Below, one piece after another: positions 1 to 9,912 of a stretch of 64,000 bases of DNA. Location: positions 23,305,933 to 23,369,932 of the forward strand of contig OX463863.1 in NCBI GenBank assembly GCA_949825065.1, read 5' to 3'. The notes below the pieces were generated by a model. The model had not been told where the DNA came from. It searched no databases and saw nothing but the letters and a program-made list of their open reading frames with translations. The first letter of the stretch is position 1. Each line of letters opens with the position of its first letter. Made by a program: the position numbers and the translations under genes. This DNA comes from Odontocerum albicorne (lineage: Eukaryota > Arthropoda > Insecta > Trichoptera > Odontoceridae).

Positions 1-504
1 TTTTTTAGAATGAATATACCTACGTCACACACTGGCACACGTTTGATTGTATCGGTGAATTTATTCCCGATTTTCACAAAATATCTCTGATGTGGCCGAT
101 AAGTGCTAATTATTATCAATATCGATGGTGTTTTGGTAAAGAGGTACAAGTCATCAATTACTTATTTGCCAGTTTGAAGTTTTGCAACACTTGTATTCCT
201 GAAATACTGACCTCAGGTAAATTTTAAAGGTAAACTTTGAATACGTAAATAATTTATGTATTCAAAGTTTACCTGAGGTTTGTATTTCAGGAATACAAGT
301 GTTGCAAAACTTCAAACTGACAAATAAGTAATTGATGACTTGTACCTCTTTACCAAAACGCCATTGATATTATGTTTTCATTCAATGCGTAAATGTATTA
401 CGGAGCAATACCTAAAATCTGAACCCAGTATTTATTATGTTTATAGAGATATTAAAGTGTTTAGAAGCAATGTGTACTAGTTACACATCACAGGGGAGGA
501 AGGG
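1..504 (+). mobile_element. Right-hand part of a TTAA-flanked MITE (piggyBac-like ends), cut by window start
   Basis: The stretch is collinear with a complete copy at 33641-34223. It ends in the same 'cagggRagga(a)ggg' terminus followed by TTAA (505-508). The left end lies outside the window. Compared with the complete copy it carries an inserted palindrome (118-371). There is no coding capacity. TTAA flanks and C/G-run ends suggest mobilisation by a piggyBac-type transposase; this is inference from the target site only. Confidence 0.7.
118..371. repeat. Foldback (whole-length palindrome) insertion
   Basis: The left arm (ggtaaagaggtacaagtcat and onward) is repeated in reverse complement in the right arm, about 105 bp per arm with few mismatches. 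The centre (gtaaactttgaata / tattcaaagtttac) is palindromic too. The left half has about 14 extra bases near the centre. The segment is absent from the related MITE at 33641-34223, so it is a separate insertion, probably a foldback MITE. Confidence 0.75.
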
Positions 505-947
505 TTAATAAGGAATATGTCCGTCTTAAGTTTTTATAACTTGTACACGTTTTGACGTGGATTCAGGAAGTGTTTTTCAGTTGTCCAATGTTGGCTCATC
601 TCGAAACCACACGATAATTACTAATCGAATCATCTTCTGTTTCCCGGATCCTGGCTTTACAGACAGCCCATGAATTTCCAATTGGATTTATATCAAGAGA
701 TATTGTTTCCTTCGATATATAGTACAAGTAATTGATCATTGCCTTAAATTTGTGGCACGGAGTAGAATCTTGCTTCTCCATTTATATTGACTTTCTCAAT
801 TCTACTCTTGCATATAAGAAACCTTTGCAGATTTCCTGATATACCATAGCAACACATTCGGCTTTAGGTGATGTTAATAGGCAGGCAGACTAATCCGTGT
901 CTGGTACGACCGCTATGCATGTAAGATAACGTTGGTTTTGCTTCCAG
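505..947 (+). other. Intron sequence upstream of ferritin exon; nothing recognised
   Basis: Only short open frames with no recognisable domain. The stretch ends in a pyrimidine-rich acceptor (ggttttgcttccag). I see no earlier ferritin exon, so the upstream exons most likely lie left of the window. Confidence 0.5.
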
Positions 948-1112
948 AACATGATCGATACTAGATTGAAGCCAGCCGCAGCCCTCGCGGCCGCCCTGGA
1001 GCTGGAGAACACCGTCACCAACCTGATCCGAGGCGTGATAGTCACCTGCGAGGCGGACACCAAAGCCACGGACCTGAAGCAGGATGTGCCAAATCACTCG
1101 AATGACTATCAC
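948..1112 (+). CDS. Fer1HCH: Ferritin subunit, penultimate coding exon (partial gene)
   Basis: The exon encodes 55 residues from the end of the four-helix ferritin bundle: LAAALELENTVTNLIRGVI is helix D-like, and CEADTKATDLKQD...NDYH is the following loop, with a cysteine typical of secreted insect ferritins. It opens after a 'cttccag' acceptor (AG at 946-947) and closes at TATCAC|gtgagt, phase 0 at both ends. It joins in frame to 2502-2660 as NDYH-LVDYLTGEFLEEQY. Insect ferritins of this type store iron in the secretory pathway and haemolymph. I choose the heavy-chain-like (Fer1HCH) subunit from the LVDYLTGEFLEEQYKGQRE wording, but the ferroxidase residues lie in upstream exons outside the window, so the subunit assignment is moderate. 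The ferritin call itself is strong. The internal ATG at 951 is not a start. Confidence 0.88.
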
Positions 1113-1254
1113 GTGAGTGAAACTTACGTTCCCTTATTTGTCTTGAACCGTGATTCATTTTAGTATCAGATTTCTTCCGACCGATCATACAATATTATTT
1201 ATCTCAAAAGGTAAAGGATTTATTTTATTTATTTATAAAGCTAACACACACTGG

Positions 1255-1430
1255 ACTTGCGCTACGCCCAAACAGAGGTCGTCCCAGTTCACCGCTCTTC
1301 TTTTTTTACGTCCTTTACTGTCCACGCAGTGGGACTCTGGAACCAGTTACAGACCATGTCAGACTCACTGAACCTTGGCATGCTTTAAGAAGCTACTGAA
1401 AAGACTTTTAATTTATTGTCAGTAATATAA
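1255..1430 (+). mobile_element. LINE 3' fragment (same family as 4779-5560)
   Basis: It aligns with the end of the LINE at 5060-5250: gcgctacgc.caaacag, cagttcaccgctc, ctttactgtccacgcag, gagactctggaa, cacgctttaagaag. The frame is broken. It lies in the last ferritin intron. Confidence 0.75.
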
Positions 1431-2140
1431 TGTGTGGCGTGCTTACAATAGTACAGGGAATTGACAAAGTGTGACAGAATGCTGTAGAAATGTGTGGTGC
1501 GCTGAGAATAGTACAGGAGATTGACAAAGTATGATAGAATGCTGTAGGAATGTGTGGTGTGCTGAGAATAGTACAGGGGGTTGACAAAGTATGATAGAAT
1601 GCTGTAGAAATGTGTGGTGTGCTGAGAATAGTACAGGGGATTGACAAAGTGTGACAGAATGCTGTAGAAATGTGTGGTGTGGTGAGAATAGTACAGGGGA
1701 TTGACAAAGTGTGACAGAATGCTGTAGAAATGTGTGGTGTGCTGAAAATAGTACAGGGGATTGACAAAGTGTGACAGAATGCTGTAGAAATGTGTGGTGT
1801 GCTGAGAATAGTACAGGGGATTGACAAAGTGTGACAGAATGCTGTAGAAATGTGTGGTGTGCTGAGAATAGTACAGGGGATTGACAAAGTGTGATAGAAT
1901 GCTGTAGAAATGTGTGGTGTGCTGAGAATAGTACAGGGGATTGACAAAGTGTGATAGAATGCTGTAGAAATGTGTGGTGTGCTGAGAATAGTACAGGGGA
2001 TTGACAAAGTGTGACAGAATGCTGTAGAAATGTGTGGTGTGCTGAGAATAGTACAGGGGATTGACAAAGTGTGATAGAATGCTGTAGAAATGTGTGGTGT
2101 GCTGAGAATAGTACAGGGGATTGACAAAGTGTGACAGAAT
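1431..2140 (+). repeat. 60-bp minisatellite, about 11.8 copies, in the last ferritin intron
   Basis: The unit is 60 bp (gctgtagaaatgtgtggtgt gctgagaatagtacagggga ttgacaaagtgtgacagaat). Copies differ at a few positions (acag/atag, gctgagaata/gctgaaaata). Because 60 is a multiple of three, the minus strand stays open as a 20-residue repeat; this is a by-product. On the plus strand the unit resembles the C-terminal coding part of an RTE-type LINE, and that LINE continues directly after the array. Confidence 0.9.
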
Positions 2141-2410
2141 GAACTAAATAAGGATAAATGTAAAATTAAGACTGATGTATGAAGTAGTATGAAAAAAAGA
2201 ACTCGAGAGATGTTATTGATATGTACAAGGAATGGATGAAGAAAGACTATCTAAACAAATGTACAGTGCAAATGTGAAAGGAAGGAGTGGTAGAGTCAGA
2301 CCAACGAAAATATGATTGGATCAAGTGAGATATTTTGAAAGAAGAAATTGTTATAAGTGGGACTGTATGACAAGGTTTAACATGTGTGAAGTGCGTATTT
2401 AGTGCGCGGC
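2141..2410 (+). pseudogene. RTE-type LINE, C-terminal coding remnant
   Basis: It reads MDEERLSKQMYSANVKGRSG then RVRPTKI*LDQVRYFERRN, matching the usual 'R(M)NEERLxKQ(I/M)Y...GRPRxxWxDQV' tail of RTE-type elements. It is collinear with the copy at 41511-41900 (cagaatgaa, gaatgaatgaagaaagatta). Stops and frameshifts are present. Confidence 0.65.
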
Positions 2411-2501
2411 AACATTTCATCATCGATAAGGAGTTCAAATGGATGAATCATAGTGTAACACTAGTGCCACTCTTAAAAAATGTCCACCTATTCCCTTTCA
2501 G

Positions 2502-2660
2502 TTGGTGGATTACCTGACCGGAGAATTCCTGGAAGAGCAGTACAAGGGACAGCGCGAGATCGCCGGCCGCCTCTCCACACTGCTCAAGATGGTCAACGGA
2601 GGGAACGGGGAGGTCGGAGAGTTCTTGTTCGACAAGAAACTGCTCAACGGGGAGATCTAA
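2502..2660 (+). CDS. Fer1HCH: Ferritin subunit, last coding exon
   Basis: The exon encodes the C-terminal 52 residues and a TAA stop at 2658-2660: LVDYLTGEFLEEQYKGQREI, then AGRLSTLLKMVNGGNGEVG and EFLFDKKLLNGEI. This matches the end of ferritin helix D/E, including the conserved EYLFDK-type motif. The acceptor is ttccctttcag (AG 2500-2501). Codons are GC-rich (ctg, ctc, gag, ggc), unlike the surrounding AT-rich DNA, which fits a highly expressed conserved gene. The intron of about 1.39 kb holds a LINE fragment, a 60-bp minisatellite and an RTE remnant. A longer overlapping frame (2480-2719) is a shadow. Confidence 0.92.
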   Translation: MVDYLTGEFLEEQYKGQREIAGRLSTLLKMVNGGNGEVGEFLFDKKLLNGEI

Positions 2661-3990
2661 ACAATTGTTTCACCGCAACGTACATCCAAAATTCAATCAA
2701 TACTGTACTAAAAAAATAATCAACAGTCAATTTGTTTACTTATAAAAATTAAGATTTTTATTTCCAGTAGCATGTATGACGTTTTTCTTTCTAAAGCCTC
2801 TAATTACTACCGATAAAAGTGTTGCTATTGATTATAAATAGTATACAAGTTTTTATTTTTATTCTATATATAGTGTGAACTCAAATGTTTAAAAGATAAA
2901 TTTAAAAAAAATCTTTGTTTTTAATATAATTTTAAATCAAACTAAAGGATTATATTTTGTTGTTTATGCAATTTCGAATTAAAAATTTTAAGTAATTTTT
3001 TAATGTTTCTCTTCGATATTTAGGCACTTTTTCAAGAAAAGTGTCACATCTAAAAAAATAACGCTAAATGTATTATCGATAAAACACTTCGTTTTCCATC
3101 TGAAGATTTGATTCGGTATGATAAACAAAATTTACCGGTCATATTTTTTCTTTTATCATATTTTTAGTTGGTTAGAATTAATTGTCAAAATTATTTAAAG
3201 GAACCGCACCGCGTTGCAGAGTCTGGTAAAAATAATTATACACGCTAGACGTGTGCGAGTGTTATATATTCGCGATATTGACAAATAAGTGCGATGAAAA
3301 ACTGAGTTTCGTGCCCGCTCTAGTGGTTCTAAAACTGTAAGGCTCGTTAAATGGGGAACGTTTAATGGTTATTCTATATACCCCATCACTGGCAATTTGG
3401 ATATACTCGTATATTGGGATACTATCATGAAATTGCTACTAATTGAGAACAATTAAAGAATTGTAACGTAATACAGATACAGTTTTAAATGTGCAACATA
3501 ATTAAAATCGTTATATATCTAAGGAATCTTTTTTTACCTCTAATAAAATTTCCTTTTTTTTGTTTTTGAGTTGTGACAATTTTCTTACAGTGGTGTGAAA
3601 TTATTATAAATATTTTTTTCAAGTGTATTTTTTTTTGTTTTCTTAAATATTCAACACTTGATCGAACAAATTCCATTTAATTTTGTATTTGTTTAATATT
3701 TAAAATGACCGAAGAAGCTGTTTCAATCAGACCCTCGTGATATAGTCGCAAATTAATTTGTAAAATGTTTTTAGATGTTTGATATATCTAGAAAATAGGA
3801 AATGTAAAATATTTTTTTGTAATAAATAGTTAGAGAAATGTATTTATTATATTTTTCTTCCAATCTGACAACCCTGCATGTGCGTGTGTAAAGCAAATCA
3901 ACACATTAACTGGTAACCCTGATGGTTGATGTGATTTATTTTTAACTAGCTGGAAAGCCCAGCCGGTCTAAGGATGTGCTATAACAGTAA
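2661..3990 (+). other. Ferritin 3' flank / intergenic, AT-rich
   Basis: AT-rich, with no convincing long frame or repeat. It presumably includes the ferritin 3' UTR. I could not place a poly(A) site with confidence. Confidence 0.4.
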
Positions 3991-4332
3991 GGCCTCGGCC
4001 ACACAGGTAGGAGCCTCGCTTGGTGCTTAGAGCTATGCTGCGAGTTAGGCGACATATCTTAGCAAACCAACGCACCGCATTCTATCACAATGGCCACACT
4101 GCATGCTTCGCGCCACGTTGCATGACGATTAGTCACCGAGTGAATCTCCTAGCGAACAGATGTGTTGGTTAATTTTATTGTGTCACCGAGTGATTTTACA
4201 AGAAGTTTGAATAACAGCTGTGTATAAAAGGGAGCCTTTGTGGAACCCATCGAGCAAATTATACAAAAATGTACCTGTAATAAAATCACTTTGGAATGAA
4301 GTTGCGCAGGAAGTAAATAAAGATAAGGTAAG

Positions 4333-4680
4333 TTGTAATGGAATTGGTTAGTTTTGAGAGTGGCATCGTGTGTTGACTCAACCGCTTCCAACTGTCAAAT
4401 AAATTTGTGCATAGCACTTTGGTGTAGCCAAGGATGAAGTCACCTAGTATATGAGGTACGTAAAACCTAACTCAGCACCAAACGAAGCACTTTGGTGCGA
4501 CCTTGGCCTAAGGCTAAGGCCACACCAAAGTGCTTCGCTAGTTGGTAATCTAGGTGCTACGTGACTAATAGACTAGGTGACTTCATGCTTGGCCACACCA
4601 AAGTGCTTCGCACAAATTCATTTGACATTTGGGAGCGGTTGAGTCAACTAACGATGCCACTCTCAAAACTAACCAGAAAG
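4333..4680. repeat. Internal palindrome inside the Harbinger-like element
   Basis: The left arm (ggttagttttgagagtggca ... gcactttggtg) is mirrored by the right arm (caccaaagtgcttcgc ... tgccactctcaaaactaacc), centred near 4506. It may be a related, shorter foldback element nested in the larger one. Confidence 0.65.
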
Positions 4681-4778
4681 CTATTTCTCTCGGAGAATTT
4701 AAGTTTAAAATTTCCAACATCTCAAATTGGAACATGTTGGGTGCATAGCATAATGTTAATGTTATCTAGAAGTATGGA

Positions 4779-5560
4779 GTGGTGAGTTTCCACTTCTCTA
4801 CAAAGGACTATGCGGACGTATGTTACTTGGATGTTACAGAGGAACAGCTGGACAAATTACAGCGTCTTCAAAATGTTTGTCTAAGATTCATTTTCAACCT
4901 ACGTAAGTACGATCATATGACTTCATACCAGAAGGCATTGAACTGGTTGAATGTTAGAAATAGACAAATTCACATACTATCTCTATTGTATAATATCCTC
5001 AACTGTCCGGCCACCCCCTCTTATCTCGCCGAAAATTTTCAGCATCTTTCCAATCGTGGATTAGCGCTACGCTCAAACAGATATTGTTTATTGACCTTTC
5101 CAGTTCACCGCTCCTCTTTCTTTACGTCGTCCTTTACTGTCCATGCAGCGAGACTCTGGAATCAGTTACAAACCAATGTAAGACTCGTTCCGTCCTTGGC
5201 ACGCTTTAAGAAGCAACTGAAAAATCTCTTAATTTCTAGTCAGTAAAATAACATGTTTCATTCCTGATTTTTCTTTTCCTTTCCTCTCCACCATCCCTTC
5301 CTTTCCTTTTGATTGATGATATCTCACTTTATATGAAAAGTAATGTTCGGGTGATTGTCCGTCTTTGTGGGGTTCGTGGGCATGTGCTCACGTATATATG
5401 TTTATGGATTTCGTGGGGATGGATAGTCATTTGAATGATTTATATGACCATGTAACTTGCTTCATTTACTTTTGTCTGGTTGGTTGGAAGAGATTGCCGC
5501 CTGGCAATAAGCCTGCCAGATTGTATTTGCAATAAAAGTGTTAAATAAATAAATAAAAGA
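4779..5560 (+). mobile_element. 5'-truncated LINE (CR1/Jockey-like C-terminus and 3' UTR)
   Basis: The open frame from about 4779 to 5246 encodes the region after the reverse-transcriptase domain: LDKLQRLQNVCLRFIFNLRK, then HILSLLYNILNCPATPSYLA, ARLWNQLQTNVRLVPSLARF and KKQLKNLL. This is the 'xxLWNxLPxxxRxxxSLxxFKxxLKxxL' ending of CR1/Jockey-type LINEs. The 3' UTR continues to about 5560 and ends in aataaataaataaaag. Its last stretch (tctggttggttggaagagat, tgccgcctggcaataagcc) is shared with the SINE at 25341 and 44750. It is inserted in the Harbinger-like element. Confidence 0.85.
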
Positions 5561-5699
5561 ATTGCGGTAATACGGTGGAAAGTTTTGTAGTTATTTGAGA
5601 TGGAATATTTGATGAAAGTCAGTTTATTGAACATATTAATTGTTTAGGCATGGCAGATTCTACCTATAGGAAACATTCAATAACAATAATGGAATTGTT

Positions 5700-5875
5700 C
5701 AACATTTAAAATAAATATAAGTACAAGTACATAAATAAATACAAGTACAAATAAATATAAGTACAAGTACACAAATAAATATAAGTGCAAGTACACAAAT
5801 AAATATAAGTACATAAATAAATATAGGTACAAGTACACAAATAAATACAAGTAAAAATAAATATAAGTACATTTT
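5700..5875. repeat. Short tandem repeat, ~24-bp aaataaatataagtacaag type
   Basis: Repeats of aataaatataagtacaagta with cac/cat variants, about seven imperfect units. It gives open frames on the minus strand (YLYLFVYL repeats) that are not genes. Confidence 0.8.
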
Positions 5876-6220
5876 CTCGATGGGTTCCACAAAGGCTCCC
5901 TTTTATACACAGCTGCTATTAAAACTTCCGCCATCTTGTAAAATCACTTGGTGACACAATAAAATTAACCAACACGTTTGTTCGCTAGGAAACTCACTAG
6001 GTGACTAATCATCATGTAGCGTGGCGCGAAGCGTGCAGTATGGCCATTGCGATAGTATGCGGTGCATTGGTTCGTTTGAATATGCCGCCTAGCTTGCAGC
6101 GTAGCTCTAAGCACCAAGCGAGGCTCCTACCTGTGTGGGCGACGCCTAACTAAATACTTATGATACATACATACTTAAAGGTCAGGAATAAAAGTATTTA
6201 AATGTAGCATATTTATTTAT

Positions 6221-6616
6221 ATACAACTCCTCTATGGCTCCGAATGCTGGATGATGTATAACTCTTACTCTAGGCAACTGGAAAGTGCTGAAATGCGCAT
6301 GCTAAGATGGTTAGCTGGTGTGTCCCTAAGAGACAGGAAGCCTAGGTGTTACAGACATCAACAGCAAGATGGAGGAGAGGCGGATGGATTGAGATGGTGT
6401 GGGCACGTTGGACGCAGAGCACCCGATCACATTGTGAACCAGGCAATCTCCATGGATCTTCCTCGAATAACAACCAAAGGAAGATCAAAGAATTCGTGGG
6501 TGGTGCAAAAAGATAACCTGATGCGGAGGCACGGCCTGGGGGACGTAGTCCGGGACAGAAGAGCATACAACCTGAGGACGAGGAGAGCTGACCCCGACAG
6601 TCTACGCAGACAGTGA
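6221..6616 (+). pseudogene. RTE-type LINE, C-terminal coding fragment
   Basis: It reads QLLYGSECWMMYNSYSRQLE then SAEMRMLRWLAGVSLRDRK, continuing RWCGHVGRRAPDHIVNQAIS ... GRSKNSWVVQKDNL ... RRADPDSLRRQ* with a deletion near the middle. The 'LLYGSExW...LExxEMRMLRWxxGVxxxDxxRN...RWxGHVxR' pattern is diagnostic of RTE-type endonuclease/reverse-transcriptase proteins. No 5' part is present. Confidence 0.8.
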
Positions 6617-6894
6617 GTTGGGATGGTGCCAGGGAGAAGATATATATTTATATACAACAGGAGATTTCAGGACCAACTTGTTTGTTATCGCGATCGACAT
6701 TTTACTTTAAAGAAATTGAATAAAGATCCATCTATCAAATTTGCTATATTTAACATATTGACACACTATTATTTCTAATAAAGCTTCCTTTACAAATTCT
6801 CCATCAGAAAATTATTTACTGTTTTTTGCTAAAAGATAACTGACTATGAATGATGCGGTAGTCCACTGACCACTGAAAGTGGTTTTAAAATAGG

Positions 6895-6985
6895 TTTTTA
6901 AACTCTGTTTTTAAGAGCCTCTAGTATGGCAACTTTTTTGACTGAGTCAAAGGTCTTTTCGTAGGCCACAAAGGCCAGGTAACAT
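6895..6985 (-). pseudogene. LINE reverse-transcriptase fragment
   Basis: The minus strand reads YLAFVAYEKTFDSVKKVAIL then EALKN, the 'FVDYEKAFDSVxxxxILxAL' block A of RTE-type reverse transcriptases. It is an isolated fragment of about 30 codons with no start. Confidence 0.6.
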
Positions 6986-7019
6986 ATAGAGGAAGTTCGT
7001 ATCTAAGTTCATACTGTCG

Positions 7020-8165
7020 TTTATATATAGAAGTTCACGGCCATTATTTATGAAGAAAATTTCTGTGGTCATCATTGGACACTGGCGTATTTCATATATA
7101 GGAGTTCACGGCCATTATTTAAGAAGAAAACTTCTATGGTCATCACTGGAGACTGGCGTATTTCATATATAGTAGTTCACTGCCATTATTTAAGAAGAAA
7201 ACTTCTATGGTCATCACTGGAGACTGGCGTATTTCATATATAGTAGTTCACGGCCATTATTTAAGAAGAAAACTTCTATGGTCATCACTGGAGACTGGCG
7301 TATTTCATATATAGTAGTTCACGGCCATTATTTAAGAAGAAAACTTCTATGGTCATCACTGGAGACTGGCGTATTTCATATATAGTAGTTCACGGCCATT
7401 ATTTAAGAAGAAAACTTCTTTGGTCATCACTGGAGACTGGCGTATTTCATATATAGTAGTTCACGGCCATTATTTAAGAAGAAAACTTCTATGGTCATCA
7501 CTGGAGACTGGCGTATTTCATATATAGTAGTTCACGGCTATTATTTAAGAAGAAAACTTCTATGGTCATCACTGGAGACTGGTGTATTTCATATATAGTA
7601 GTTCACGGCCATTATTTAAGAAAAAAACCTCTATGGTCATCACTTGACACTGGCGTATATGCATTCATATACTATATAAGACTTCACGGCCATTATTTAA
7701 GAACAAACCTCTATGATCATCACTTGACACTGGCGTATATTCATTCTTATATAAGATTTAACGGCCATTATTTAAGAACAAAACCTCTATGGTCATCACT
7801 TGACACTGGCGTATATGCATTCATATATAAGGCTTCACGGCCATTATTTAAGAACAAAACCTCTATGGTCATCACTTGACACTGGCGTATATTCATTCAT
7901 ATATAAGATTTAACGGCCATTATTTAAGAACAAAACCTCTATGGTCATCACTTGACACTGGCGTATATTCATTCTTATATATGACTTCACGGCCATTATT
8001 TAAGAACAAAACCTCTATGGTCATCACTTGACGCTGGTGTATATTCATTCTTATATATGACTTCACGGCCAATATTTAAGAAGAAAATGTCTATGGTCAT
8101 CACTGAACACTGGTTTATACTCCTTCATATATAGAAGTTCACGGCCATTATTCAAGAAGAAGAAC
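7020..8165 (+). repeat. 71-bp tandem array, 'ttcacggccattatttaaga' family
   Basis: About 16 units of about 71 bp (catatatagtagttcacggc, cattatttaagaagaaaact, tctatggtcatcactggaga, ctggcgtattt). Units after about 7650 form a second subtype (ttgacactggcgtatattca). The same motif recurs inverted at 8400-9004 and dispersed at 9913-10625, 44390, 45390, 53840, 55630 and 62580. Open frames through it are by-products. Confidence 0.9.
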
Positions 8166-8399
8166 CTCTATGGCGCTGATGCAAAATGTGATCTCTATCT
8201 CGGTAGACAAATTATCAAACTCAACTAATGCTAAAGTTGAACTCTTTTAAACACAAAATGTCACTATATCAACCAGTCACACCTAATAAAAGTGATGGCC
8301 TCAGGAAGCAAATAAGCGACTGACTCCATAACAGTGATGCTTTGCCAGACAGACAGATGTTACTTGAAATCATCCTTAATCACTAACATTCAGAGAGAA

Positions 8400-8670
8400 C
8401 AGAGTTTTCTTCTTGAATAATGGCCGTGAACTCCCATATATTATATAATATGAAGTATATGCCAGAGTCTTATTATTACATAATATGGAGCATATGTCAG
8501 TCTTCTTCTTGAATAATAGCCGTGAACTTCCACATACTATGAAACATATGCCAGAGTCTTCCTATTCTTGAATAATAGCCTCGAACTCCCATATATTATA
8601 TAACATGAAGCATATGCCAGTCTTCTATTTGAATAATAACCTCGAACTCCCATATATTATATAATATGAA
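8400..8670 (-). repeat. Inverted copies of the 'ttcacggccattatt' repeat
   Basis: About four degenerate units read in reverse (cttcttgaataatggccgtg aactcccatatattatataa). They face the 7020-8165 array. Between the two, 8180-8300 shows sequence (taaacacaaaatgtcacta) that is the reverse complement of the unit near 45770, so both belong to one dispersed element. Confidence 0.75.
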
Positions 8671-8689
8671 GCATTGTAATTTATTTTTA

Positions 8690-8880
8690 TCAAACACTGT
8701 TCCACTTTTTTGTGATGGTATAACCCTACCGGTTTCAAGGCTTTCACCTCATCTTCAAGGGAGCGCAAACAAGATTAAATGCTGTTCGAACTGGTACCGA
8801 TATACACGCTTCAACGGTTGGAGGCGGGGGGGTGAGGGAGGCACGGGACAATTTCGGCCAAGAACGGAGAGACTAAAAAC
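8690..8880 (+). repeat. Copy of the 'accctaccggtttcaagg' dispersed element
   Basis: It shares 'tatcaaacactgttccact', 'ggtataaccctaccggtttc' and 'cacctcatcttcaagggagc' with 47005-47200 and 57748-57930. The family is unidentified; the motif is reminiscent of untranslated parts of retroelements. Confidence 0.6.
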
Positions 8881-8884
8881 AACA

Positions 8885-9004
8885 TAATATGAAGCATATG
8901 CCAGAGTCTTCTTTTTGAATAATCGCCACGAACTCTCATATATTATATATGAAGCATAGCCAGAGTCTTCTTCTTCTTGAACAATGGCCGTGAACTCCCA
9001 CATA
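8885..9004 (-). repeat. Further inverted 'ttcacggccattatt' units
   Basis: Two or three units (ttcttgaacaatggccgtga) run up to the mariner insertion at 9005 and resume beyond it at 9913. The mariner therefore split a pre-existing array. Confidence 0.7.
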
Positions 9005-9910
9005 CGTGGGTCGTCCAGAAAATAAAGAACATTTTGGCATAACTAAATAAAAACGAAAGATATCAACACAAAACTTTATTTATAAAGTCACTGAACCTTA
9101 CTCTATTTTTCAATGTAGTCGCCATAGCTGTCAAGGCACTTATTGTAACGTGGAACCAATTTTTCAATTCCGATGTTATACTCTTCTACCGCAAAAGATT
9201 TGAGCCAGGATGTCACTTCTTGTTTGAGGTCTTCATCGTTTGCCAAATGTTTTCCACCCAAAAATTCCTTTAGTTTCGGGAATAAGTGAAAATCACTCGG
9301 TTCCAAGTCAGGGCTGTAAGGAGGATGTCCAAAAATATCCCACTTAAGATGTTGAAGTTCTCGCTGTGTTCGTGCTGATGCATGAGGCCGCGCATTGTCA
9401 TGAATCAAAACCACCTTTCCAGACAACATTCCACGTCTCTTGTTTTGGATGGCGCGTCTAAGTCGTTGAAGAGTTTCACAATAGGCCTCTGAGTTTATTG
9501 TGTGTCCTCTTGGCATACACTCCACGTAAATCAAACCCTTTCAGTCCCAAAAAACTGTTGCCATTACTTTTACGGTGTTGAGATTTGGTTTTTCTTTTCC
9601 GAGCACACATTTTTTTGTAGCCAAGGTACTCTGTCACTATTTCATGTAAGAGCGATTAAAGTTGCCTATAAATTTCGATAGGCTGAACATTTTGTGCATT
9701 CAGAAAACGAATGACACTACGCACTTCACATTTGGCGGGATTTTCGATGGGCGCAGCCATTTTGAAAGGTTACAGAACAAAGACGCACGACCATTCAGCA
9801 ACAAAACTCAGCTCGCACTGAAGCGAGGGAAGGAGCTAAATGGCGCGCATACTATCGTGGTGGTGGGGGATCGACACAGGGCGTGGTGTTATTTTCTTTC
9901 TGGACGCGCA
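9005..9910 (-). mobile_element. Internally deleted mariner element with broken transposase
   Basis: Ends share ggtcgtccagaaa / tttctggacgc, flanked by TA at 9003-9004 and 9911-9912. On the minus strand the N-terminus starts near 9760 (MAAPIENPAKCEVRSVIRFL ... IEIYRQL). The middle is deleted, and the C-terminal part (9103-9620) reads NTVKVMATVFWD*KGLIYVE, then HDNARPHASARTQ and YSPDLEPSDFHLF. The last two catalytic aspartates are 34 residues apart (D,D34D), the mariner signature. The first aspartate region is gone and there is an in-frame stop, so it is inactive. Confidence 0.88.
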
Positions 9911-9912
9911 TA

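Larger units (their letters stand above)
3991..6146. mobile_element. PIF/Harbinger-like non-autonomous element with ~280-bp terminal inverted repeats
   Basis: The left end (ggcctcggccacacaggtag) and the right end (cctacctgtgtgggcgacgcc) are inverted copies. Homology continues inward about 280 bp (to about 4270 and from about 5875), including 'cttggtgcttagagct', 'gtgtcaccgagtgattttac' and 'ataaaagggagcctttgtgg'. It is flanked by TAA on both sides (3988-3990 and 6147-6149), the 3-bp TWA-type target duplication of PIF/Harbinger. No transposase is visible. The interior holds a second palindrome (4333-4680), a LINE insertion and a simple repeat. Confidence 0.75.

Noticed and set aside
596..781. 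61-residue minus-strand frame
   Set aside because: No family recognised, no splice or repeat support; lies in an intron.
1408..2127. 239-residue minus-strand frame with a 20-residue repeat
   Set aside because: It is the reverse of the 60-bp minisatellite; the unit length is a multiple of three, so it stays open by chance.
5677..5934. Hydrophobic repeat proteins (YLYLFVYL)
   Set aside because: Microsatellite-derived.
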